Below are positions 58,144 through 64,000 of a stretch of DNA of 64,000 bases, piece after piece (positions within the stretch are counted from its first letter, which is position 1; every line of letters starts with the position of its first letter). The DNA is taken from assembly GCA_016716005.1 (NCBI GenBank), contig JADJXE010000001.1:1377001-1441000 (forward strand), written 5' to 3'. Source of the DNA: Acidimicrobiales bacterium. GTDB taxonomy: Bacteria > Actinomycetota > Acidimicrobiia > Acidimicrobiales > JADJXE01. The notes under the pieces were generated by a model, which had not been told where the DNA came from, did not search any database, and saw nothing but the letters and a program-made list of their open reading frames with translations. The position numbers and the translations under genes are program-made.

Positions 58144-59384
58144 GCCTTCTCGGCGACCTTGGGCTCCTTGGGCAGGCCCAGGACCCGCTCGCCCACGATG
58201 TTGCGCTGGATCTCGGCCGTGCCGCCCCAGATCGTCTCGGAGCGGGAGAAGAAGAACGCGGCCTGGAGGGGGCTCACCGGGTAGTCGTCCCGACCGCGGT
58301 GGCGGGTCAGGCCGGGGATGTGCTCGTCGTCGGACCCGCCGGTGAGGATCTGGCCCTCCAGGCCCAGGATGTCGATCGCCAGCTCCATCACGTCGCGGTG
58401 GTACTCCGACCAGAACATCTTGTTGGTGGCGCCCAGCGCGGCCACGCCCCGATCCTTGCTGTCGTGCAGCACCGCGCTGAGCGAGCGCCACCCGTTCACC
58501 TTCATGATCTGGACCTTCGAGTACGCCGTCGCCAGACCCTGGCGCACCACCGGGTCGGCGATGCGCCCGTTGGCCCGCGCCCGGTCGACGATGATCTCGA
58601 GCTCCCGCTCGAAGCGCCGGTAGCCGGTGGTGGCCGACGTCCCCCGCTCGAAGCCGAGGGTGGTCATCGCCACCTTCCAGCCGTTGTTGACCCCGCCGAC
58701 CACGTTGTCCCTCGGGCAGCGGGCGTTGGTGAAGAACACCTCGCTGAACTCCCCGGTGCCGTCGGGCTGCACGATCGGGCGCACCTCGACGCCCTCCTGG
58801 CGCATCGGGACCAGCAGGTAGGAGATGCCGGCGTGCTTGGGCGCGCTCGGATCGGTGCGGGCCAGCAGGAACACGTAGTCGGCGTGGTGCCCCTGGGTGG
58901 TCCACACCTTCTGCCCGTTGATCACCCACTCGTCGCCGTCGAGCTCGGCCCGGGTCTTGAGCGAGGCCAGGTCGGAGCCCGAGTCGGGCTCCGAGAAGCC
59001 CTGGCACCACGAGATCTGGCCGGAGAGGATCCTCGGGAGGAACTCCTTCTTCTGGGCCTCGCTCCCCCACTGGAGGATCGTGGGGCCCACGAGGGTGTCA
59101 CCGAAGAAGTCGGCTCGCATCGGCGCGCCGGCCTTGGCGAACTCCTCGTTCAGCACCACCGCCTCGATCACCGAGAGGCCCTTGCCGCCGTACTCCTTCG
59201 GCCACGAGGCGCAGATCCAGCCACCCGCGTGGAGCTTCGCGGGCCACTCGGCGTTGAACCGCTTGCGGTCCTCGCCCACCAGCTCGAAGCCCTCGTCGAA
59301 CCACCCCTCGGGGAGGTTGGCCTCGAGCCATGCCCGCACCTCGATGCGGAACGCCTCGGCCTCCGGCGGGTACGTGAGATCCAT
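58140..59384 (-). CDS. Acyl-CoA dehydrogenase
   Basis: A 414-residue FAD-dependent enzyme that makes the alpha-beta double bond in acyl-CoAs. It has the N-terminal helical domain (MDLTYPPEAEAFRIEVRAWLEANLPE), the FAD/substrate segment WCQGFSEPDSGSDLASL and the C-terminal SETIWGGTAEIQRNIVGERVLGLP. The position of the catalytic Glu is not clear by eye. It resembles actinobacterial FadE proteins of lipid or sterol degradation, some of which work as heterodimers. An operator-like palindrome lies nine bases before the ATG. Confidence 0.92.
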   Translation of the reverse strand: MDLTYPPEAEAFRIEVRAWLEANLPEGWFDEGFELVGEDRKRFNAEWPAKLHAGGWICASWPKEYGGKGLSVIEAVVLNEEFAKAGAPMRADFFGDTLVGPTILQWGSEAQKKEFLPRILSGQISWCQGFSEPDSGSDLASLKTRAELDGDEWVINGQKVWTTQGHHADYVFLLARTDPSAPKHAGISYLLVPMRQEGVEVRPIVQPDGTGEFSEVFFTNARCPRDNVVGGVNNGWKVAMTTLGFERGTSATTGYRRFERELEIIVDRARANGRIADPVVRQGLATAYSKVQIMKVNGWRSLSAVLHDSKDRGVAALGATNKMFWSEYHRDVMELAIDILGLEGQILTGGSDDEHIPGLTRHRGRDDYPVSPLQAAFFFSRSETIWGGTAEIQRNIVGERVLGLPKEPKVAEKA

Positions 59385-59392
59385 GGGCGTAT

Positions 59393-59410
59393 CTTGACCG
59401 AGCGGTCAAG
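59393..59410. promoter_or_regulatory. Palindromic operator candidate, TTGACCGNNCGGTCAA type
   Basis: CTTGACCG-AG-CGGTCAAG: two perfect eight-base arms with a two-base centre, in the divergent gap between the acyl-CoA dehydrogenase and the F420-type gene. The inner GACCGNNCGGTC is also present at 34007-34018 upstream of the thiolase-like gene. The format matches operators of TetR-family fatty-acid regulators. Confidence 0.6.
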
Positions 59411-59472
59411 GGAGGTGCGAGTCGGTGCCGGGCCGCGGCGCGAGGGCCGGCACCCGGCGCTGCGGGCCCATC

Positions 59473-59478
59473 TACGAT
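59473..59478 (+). promoter_or_regulatory. TACGAT -10 element before the F420-type gene
   Basis: TACGAT ends seven bases before the ATG at 59486, which decides that start over the ATG at 59477. Leaderless-type. Confidence 0.45.
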
Positions 59479-59485
59479 GCGCGCC

Positions 59486-60661
59486 ATGGCGATCACCGAG
59501 CAGCCGGCACCGGCCAAGAGGGAACGCTGGACCAACCAGTGGAAGGAGCTGTACGCGGAGGTCGTCACCACCGGCCTGTGCACCGGTTGCGCCGGCTGCG
59601 TCATCGCGTGCCCGCACGACGTGATCGGGTACGACCACGCGTCGGGGGGCTACCGCCCCTTCCACCTCGAGGACGAGCTCGGCCCCGACGACTGCGTCCA
59701 CGGCCTGAAGGGCTGCACCAGCTGCACCCGCGCCTGCCCCCGCTTTCGGGCATGGGAGCCCGAGGCCGACGAGTTCCTGTTCGGCCGGCCCCGCACCGAC
59801 GACGAGGTGGCGGGCGTCGCCAAGGACATCGTGCTGGCCCGGGCGGTCGACCAGGCGGTCCACGAGGCCGGCCAGGACGGCGGTCTGGTCTCGGCCATCC
59901 TCGTCTGGGCCCTCGAGAAGGGGCTCATCGACGCCGCCCTGGTGTCGTACCTGGAGGGCGACGGCACCACCTGGAAGGCCAGGCCGGGCGTGGCCCGCAC
60001 CCCCGCGGAGGTCTTGGCCGCCGCCGGGAGCCGCTACACCTACTCGGCCAACACCCTCGCCTACGACGAGGCCGTCGAGGCTGGCGCGGAGAAGATCGCC
60101 CTGGTGGGCATGAGCTGCCAGACCTCGTCGCTGCCCGTCATGAAGGCGCGCAAGGTGGGCAAGGTGGGGCGCAAGTTCGCCCTGAACATCGGCCTGCTGT
60201 GCTCCAAGACGTTCGACGACGCCATCTTCGACGAGCTCTTCGAGGCCCGCTACGGCCTGAAGAAGCAGGACATGGTGAAGATGAACATCAAGGGCGTCTT
60301 CCAGATCTGGATGCGCAACGGCGACTACCACGAGATCCCGCTGAAGGAGTGCCACGCCTGGACCCGTGAGGGCTGCAACCACTGCCCCGACTTCGCGGCC
60401 GAGCACGCCGACATCTCCACCGGCGGCATCGGGGCGTTCAACGACTGGACCCTCACCGTGGTCCGCACCGACCTCGGGCGGGAGATCATGGACGGCCTCG
60501 TGGCCGACGGCGCGATCGAGGTCCGCCCGGGCGACGACGACCCCGGCGCGATCGCCCTGATGCGCAAGCTGGCGGCCAAGAGCCGCAAGCGCTGGCCCGA
60601 GTTCGCCGTGGCCTCCCCCGGGGTGCAGCCACCCGCGGCGGCGAAGCCCGGCCCCGGGTGA
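59486..60661 (+). CDS. F420H2 dehydrogenase/hydrogenase beta-subunit-like iron-sulfur flavoprotein
   Basis: A 391-residue protein of the FrhB/FdhB (coenzyme F420 hydrogenase/dehydrogenase beta subunit) family. It starts with two ferredoxin-type 4Fe-4S motifs (CTGCAGCVIACP near residue 33 and CTSCTRACP near 76), followed by the FrhB domain that binds FAD and F420 (KIALVGMSCQTSSLPVM, LLCSKTFDD, EGCNHCPDF). It carries electrons between F420H2 and an iron-sulfur partner. No hydrogenase or formate dehydrogenase large subunit is adjacent, so the partner is unknown. Actinobacteria that make F420 often carry such orphan FrhB proteins. Confidence 0.88.
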   Translation: MAITEQPAPAKRERWTNQWKELYAEVVTTGLCTGCAGCVIACPHDVIGYDHASGGYRPFHLEDELGPDDCVHGLKGCTSCTRACPRFRAWEPEADEFLFGRPRTDDEVAGVAKDIVLARAVDQAVHEAGQDGGLVSAILVWALEKGLIDAALVSYLEGDGTTWKARPGVARTPAEVLAAAGSRYTYSANTLAYDEAVEAGAEKIALVGMSCQTSSLPVMKARKVGKVGRKFALNIGLLCSKTFDDAIFDELFEARYGLKKQDMVKMNIKGVFQIWMRNGDYHEIPLKECHAWTREGCNHCPDFAAEHADISTGGIGAFNDWTLTVVRTDLGREIMDGLVADGAIEVRPGDDDPGAIALMRKLAAKSRKRWPEFAVASPGVQPPAAAKPGPG

Positions 60662-60670
60662 GCGGTCGGG

Positions 60671-60692
60671 CCTCGCCGCCCTAGGCGGCCCG
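60671..60692. terminator. Hairpin between convergent genes
   Basis: GCCGCC-CTA-GGCGGC (60675-60689) with flanking CC/GG, overlapping the stop of the hydrolase gene. Short GC stem without T-tract; possible shared terminator. Confidence 0.3.
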
Positions 60693-61487
60693 GAACGCCA
60701 CCGGCCTGGGGTACCAGTAGCGCGCCCCCGGGGCCGGCCGGAAGGGCTTCCAGTGGCCCTCCGGCTGGGCCAGCCGGTCGGCGATGGCCCCGAGCACGGC
60801 CGGGTTGAACCCGAGACCGGTGTGGCTGCCGCGCACCTCGATGCTCTCGCGCAGCGGGCCCTCGCTCTCGAGGCACAGCCACCACTTCACGATGCCGTCG
60901 GTGCGGGTGTAGATCGCGGTGGCCGGCACGGTGAGCGGCACCTTCTCGTGCTCGGGCACGATCAGGCCGTCGAGCACCTCGGGCGGGTAGCGGTCGGCGT
61001 TGCGCTCGAACAGCGCCGAGGCGTTGGTGCGGTCGCCGTCCTGCACGCGAAAGGGGCTGCCCAGGGTGATCACCTGGCGCACCGCGTCGGGGTACTCGCG
61101 GGCCAGCTCGCGCGCGTAGATGCCGCCGAGGCTCCAGCCGATCAGCGAGATCGGGCGCCCGTGGCGCTCGTGGAGCTCCTCGAGGCGGGCCCGGATGCCG
61201 GCCAGCACCCACCGGGTCGGACCGATGTTGCGGCCGAGGCCCCACCCGTGGGTCCAGTAGCCCTGGCCGCGGAGGAACCAGCGCAGGGGCAGGGTCGAGC
61301 CGTCGCCGGCGGTGAAGCCCGGAAGGATCAGGACCGGATGGCGGTCACCCCGGCCGACCAGGCGCAGCACCGGCGAGGCCGCCACGAAGGCCCCCAGCTC
61401 GTACACGACCCGCTGCTCCAGCGCGAGCAGCCGCAGGGGGGGCGCCGCCGCCAGGCGCCGCCGGATCGCATCGGTCTGCTCCGTCAT
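60681..61487 (-). CDS. Alpha/beta hydrolase, lipase-like
   Basis: A 268-residue hydrolase. The nucleophile elbow is LIGWSLGGIYAR (Gly-Trp-Ser-Leu-Gly), the oxyanion region PVLILPGFTAGDGSTLPLRW and the likely catalytic His in RGSHTGLGFNPAVL near the C-terminus. No signal peptide, so it may act in the cytoplasm on lipid or ester substrates. ATG at 61487 with a G-rich upstream stretch. Probably an esterase of the PGAP1/lipase_2-like type; substrate unknown. Confidence 0.85.
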   Translation of the reverse strand: MTEQTDAIRRRLAAAPPLRLLALEQRVVYELGAFVAASPVLRLVGRGDRHPVLILPGFTAGDGSTLPLRWFLRGQGYWTHGWGLGRNIGPTRWVLAGIRARLEELHERHGRPISLIGWSLGGIYARELAREYPDAVRQVITLGSPFRVQDGDRTNASALFERNADRYPPEVLDGLIVPEHEKVPLTVPATAIYTRTDGIVKWWLCLESEGPLRESIEVRGSHTGLGFNPAVLGAIADRLAQPEGHWKPFRPAPGARYWYPRPVAFRAA

Positions 61488-61560
61488 ACCGTCCCCCTCG
61501 GCCGCACCGTCCCGACGTCGTGTCGACGCTAGTCGGCGGGGCTGGGGACGGCGAGAAGGC

Positions 61561-61875
61561 TCAGCCGCTGGTGGTGTCGGTGCCGACGGCTCCGCCCACG
61601 CAGGCCACCGTGTAGTCGACGATGTCGCTCTGCAGCTGCTCGGGGAGCTGCTCGCCGCTCTCCAGGTCGAGGTTGTCGAGCTCGTCGAAGGAGTAGTTGT
61701 CGAAGAGCTCGTCGATGATGCACTGGGCCTGCTCGGCGGGGACACCGCCTTCCTCGAGCTGCTGCTGCAGCTGATCGCGGGCCTCCGCCTCGTTGCCGGG
61801 CCCGTCATCGCCACCGCACCCCACCAGGGCGACGGCGGCGACGCCAGCGGCGACGATCATCGTGCGGATCCTCAT
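61561..61875 (-). CDS. Small acidic lipoprotein
   Basis: A 104-residue exported lipoprotein. The signal peptide MRIRTMIVAAGVAAVALVGC ends in a lipobox (Leu-Val-Gly-Cys), so Cys20 would be diacylated. The mature part is acidic and rich in Glu, Asp and Gln with two more Cys residues (AQCIIDEL and TVACVGG) that may form a disulfide. ATG at 61875 with GAGGGGGAG upstream. No family recognised. Actinobacterial short Cys-paired lipoproteins are common and functionally unknown. Confidence 0.75.
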   Translation of the reverse strand: MRIRTMIVAAGVAAVALVGCGGDDGPGNEAEARDQLQQQLEEGGVPAEQAQCIIDELFDNYSFDELDNLDLESGEQLPEQLQSDIVDYTVACVGGAVGTDTTSG

Positions 61876-62000
61876 CACGTCGAGCTCCCCCTCTTCCCGG
61901 CCATCGGGCCCTGGCCCCAGGGGACGGCGCTCGCTGCGGACGCCCCCGACCGGCGCCGACGGTAGCAAGGAGCGGCCCGTGGGGGCGTCGGGGCGTCCTC

Positions 62001-62006
62001 TAGGCT
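62001..62006 (+). promoter_or_regulatory. TAGGCT -10 element before the TauE/SafE gene
   Basis: TAGGCT ends nine bases before the GTG at 62016; no ribosome-binding sequence. Confidence 0.38.
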
Positions 62007-62015
62007 CCCCGCCCC

Positions 62016-62813
62016 GTGGATCCCGGCCCGCTCGCCGACGTGCTGACGGTCCTGCTGGGCGTGGCCACCGGCGTGCTGTCGGGCGCGTTCGGGGTGGGTG
62101 GCGCGGTCATCTCCACCCCCGGCATCCGGCTCCTGGGCGCGTCGGCGCTCGTCGCCATCGGCACCACGCTGCCGTCGATCATCCCGAGCTCGGTCAGCGG
62201 CACGATCCGCTACCGCCCCGAGGGCCTCATCGCCTGGAAGGCGGTGGCCTGGACGGCTCCGACCGGCATCGCCGCGGCCGTGGGCGGCGCGCTGCTCTCC
62301 CCCGTGATCCCGGGCGAGGGTCACTGGCTGATGGTGCTCACCGCCCTGCTCCTCGGCTACACCGCGTTCCGGATGGGCCGCCAGGCCGCGGTCCACGCCC
62401 GCGCCGGCGGACCGCCCGCCGGCCCGCCGGCGGTGCACGACGCACCGGGCCGCTACGCCGCGGTGGGCGTGGTGGCGGGCCTGCTGTCGGGCCTGCTCGG
62501 CATCGGTGGGGGCGTGGTGATGGTGCCGGGGTTCAACCAGCTGGCCGGGATGCCCCTGAAGGCGGCCATCGCCACCTCGCTGGTGTGCGTCGGGATCTTC
62601 GCCGTCCCCGGCACGATCACCCACGCCGCCCTGGGCAACATCGACTGGCGCTTCGCCCTGCTGCTGGCGGTGGGGGTGATCCCGGGGGCGCGGTTGGGGG
62701 CGGCGCTCGCCGTCCGGGCGGCCGACCAGCGGCTCCGGCTCGCGGTGGCCGGCTTCCTCGGGCTGATCGCGCTGCTCTACGCCGGCGGGGAGCTGGCCGT
62801 GCTGTTCGGCTGA
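62016..62813 (+). CDS. TauE/SafE family sulfite/anion permease
   Basis: A 265-residue membrane protein with about eight helices in two repeats, each with the glycine motif GVATGVLSGAFGVGGAVISTPG and GVVAGLLSGLLGIGGGVVMVPG (family hallmark, key residues Gly-Gly-Gly). Members export sulfoacetate, sulfite or other anions. Arg62/Tyr-type substrate residues cannot be assigned. It converges on the P-II-like gene with a 13-base gap. Confidence 0.88.
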   Translation: MDPGPLADVLTVLLGVATGVLSGAFGVGGAVISTPGIRLLGASALVAIGTTLPSIIPSSVSGTIRYRPEGLIAWKAVAWTAPTGIAAAVGGALLSPVIPGEGHWLMVLTALLLGYTAFRMGRQAAVHARAGGPPAGPPAVHDAPGRYAAVGVVAGLLSGLLGIGGGVVMVPGFNQLAGMPLKAAIATSLVCVGIFAVPGTITHAALGNIDWRFALLLAVGVIPGARLGAALAVRAADQRLRLAVAGFLGLIALLYAGGELAVLFG

Positions 62814-62826
62814 GCCGTCGGCCCCG

Positions 62827-63177
62827 TCAGCGAGCCGGGGGCTCCACCGGCGCGACGACGAAGTACTCGGGCCGGCTCACCAGGGTCTCCGACACGAACA
62901 TCACGCCCGCGTGGCCGACGAGGAACGCCCGCAGGCCGGCGATCAGGCCCTCGACGCGGTCTTCGGGCAGCACGACGATGAGCATGCTCTGCCCGCCCGT
63001 CTCGTTGAACAGCAGCCGGCCCTCTCGCCGGCCGCCGTGGCCGAAGCCCGACAGCCCGTTCACGGCGGTCCAGCCCGTGGCGCCCTCGGCCCGCATCAGG
63101 TTCTCGACGAACCCCGCGTCGGCGGCGTCGACGACGACCTCGATCTTGACCATGCTGGTGAGCCCGGAGATGTTCAT
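62827..63177 (-). CDS. P-II-like signalling protein of the DAB operon
   Basis: A 116-residue protein with the P-II/GlnB-like beta-alpha-beta fold: VKIEVVVDAADAGFVENLMRAEGATGWT, a T-loop-like region GHGGRREGRLLFNETGGQ and MLIVVLPEDRVEGLIAGLRAFL. It lacks the uridylylated Tyr of GlnB, as in C-subfamily PII proteins. The ATG overlaps the dabA stop (ATGA). PII-like genes beside inorganic carbon transporters (SbtB, CPII) sense adenylates and bicarbonate, so a regulator of the DAB pump is the best inference. Confidence 0.72.
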   Translation of the reverse strand: MNISGLTSMVKIEVVVDAADAGFVENLMRAEGATGWTAVNGLSGFGHGGRREGRLLFNETGGQSMLIVVLPEDRVEGLIAGLRAFLVGHAGVMFVSETLVSRPEYFVVAPVEPPAR

Positions 63178-64000
63178 GCCCGCACCTCGACAAGTTGGGG
63201 GATCGACAGGTCGCTCGACTCGCACCGCCGCACGCGGCCGGTGTCGGGGTCGACGGTAGCCAGGGCCACCCATCCGTTGCCGACGAGCCGCTGCAGGAGC
63301 GGATTCCGCTCGATGATGCGGAGCACCAGCTGGTGGGGGGCGTGCACCACGGCGAGCAGGCGCCGGGGCTCGTGGACGGCCCGGCCGTCCTCGTCGAACA
63401 GCGACTGCAGCGGGAGCCCGGCGGCCAGGTCGCCACGCGGCCCGATGAGCACGCCGAAGCCCGACACCACGTTGTGCACGGCCTTGTCACCCGCTCCCAG
63501 ACGGTCGGGGTCGACCGTGGAGAAGTAGTACTGGGTGTTGATCCACTCGGCCACCACGAGCGGCGCCGTGAGGATCACCTCGAGGGCCGCACCGTCGGGA
63601 TCGTGCTCGACCCGGTACGAGTGCAGGAACACGCGGCCGTCCAGGTCGAGGCCGCGGGTGAGGTGCCGCGGACCCACCACGAAGGCGGCGTTGCCGGCCA
63701 GACCCCACTCCGGGCGCACCTGGGCCCAGTCGGCGGCCCGGTGCCGGGCCAGGGCCCGGGACCGGGCGACGTCGAGCGGGCCGGGGCGCTGCGCCCCGGG
63801 GAGGCGGGACCACCGCTCCACCGCCGTGTCCGCGGTCGCCCGGTCGAGGTCGGCCTCGAGCTGCGCCAGATCGCCGCGGTGGCTCGCCGGCACGGCGGTG
63901 GCGTCGAGGATCGCCACCTCGTCGCGGGTCGTGTCGTGCACGGCGGCCACGAACAGCGTGTCGCCGGGGACGTCGATGCCGCGCTCGCGCAGGCGCTCGC
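63174..64000 (-). CDS. dabA: DabA inorganic-carbon transporter subunit (UPF0753/DUF2309), 5' part beyond window
   Basis: The C-terminal 275 residues of a DabA-type protein. Recognisable blocks are DTLFVAAVHDTTRDEV, RGLDLDGRVFLHSYRVEHDPD, APLVVAEWINTQYYFSTVDPD, GDKAVHNVVSGFGVLIGPRGDLAAGLPLQSLFD and HEPRRLLAVVHAPHQLVLRII. DabA, with the membrane subunit DabB, forms an energy-coupled carbonic-anhydrase-like CO2 trap in many autotrophs and some heterotrophs. The zinc ligands expected in the N-terminal half are not in the window. The gene is open to base 64000, so its start lies to the right. DabB would be expected just upstream. Confidence 0.85.
   Translation of the reverse strand, partial: ERLRERGIDVPGDTLFVAAVHDTTRDEVAILDATAVPASHRGDLAQLEADLDRATADTAVERWSRLPGAQRPGPLDVARSRALARHRAADWAQVRPEWGLAGNAAFVVGPRHLTRGLDLDGRVFLHSYRVEHDPDGAALEVILTAPLVVAEWINTQYYFSTVDPDRLGAGDKAVHNVVSGFGVLIGPRGDLAAGLPLQSLFDEDGRAVHEPRRLLAVVHAPHQLVLRIIERNPLLQRLVGNGWVALATVDPDTGRVRRCESSDLSIPQLVEVRA

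Overview
The window is one contiguous, very GC-rich (roughly 70-75% by eye) bacterial chromosome segment with GTG/ATG starts, many 4-base ATGA/GTGA gene overlaps and almost no non-coding DNA. An F420-dehydrogenase-type iron-sulfur protein, an Arg/Asp-rich insertion in Rho, actinobacterial gene order and frequent leaderless-looking starts point to an actinobacterium. My best guess is class Acidimicrobiia (Iamia-like); this is inference, because no rRNA is present.

Layout, left to right. 1-1687: a partial short-chain dehydrogenase coupled to a 2H-phosphoesterase/GNAT fusion. 1716-9199: a complete F1Fo ATP synthase operon on the minus strand (transcribed atpZ, a small membrane protein, atpB, E, F, H, A, G, D, C), preceded by a WecA/TagO-type GlcNAc-1-phosphate transferase (9284-10459). 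10510-33832: a Wzx/Wzy-type surface polysaccharide locus with an initiating sugar transferase, about nine glycosyltransferases, flippase, O-antigen ligase/polymerase, a Wzz/BY-kinase-like fusion with a degenerate P-loop, GHL15 and DUF4910 proteins, an NDP-sugar epimerase, a sugar nucleotidyltransferase, a C-methyltransferase, a LmbE deacetylase and a Wzb-type phosphatase. glyA sits inside the locus. 34051-39015: a thiolase-like protein, a secreted GH43-like protein, an aldo/keto reductase and a zinc alcohol dehydrogenase. 39038-44460: prmC, prfA, an unknown gene, rpmE and rho. 44763-52479: an RmlC-like epimerase, then (minus strand) an apgM-family gene, thrC, hom, lysA and argS. 52541-52615: tRNA-Arg(CCG). 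52690-64000: lysS, a MarR/MFS divergent pair, a SDR/acyl-CoA dehydrogenase operon, an F420-type flavoprotein, a lipase-like hydrolase, a lipoprotein, a TauE/SafE permease, and at the right edge a P-II-like gene coupled to dabA (inorganic-carbon uptake).

The main comparative point is that, read on the minus strand, the window follows the conserved actinobacterial order argS-lysA-hom-thrC-thrB-rho-rpmE-prfA-prmC-sua5-wecA-(atpI-like)-atpBEFHAGDC known from Mycobacterium tuberculosis, with three changes. thrB is replaced by an apgM-family gene that is a candidate alternative homoserine kinase. sua5 is absent. About 28 kb, mostly the polysaccharide locus, separates prmC from wecA.

Other points are a recurrent TANNNT element 6-10 bases before start codons (leaderless transcription), several tandem repeats (an 8-mer x9, a 7-mer x5, a 46-mer x3, and a 6-mer array at the lysS 3' end), a duplicated gene start, and candidate operators shared by two lipid-metabolism genes.
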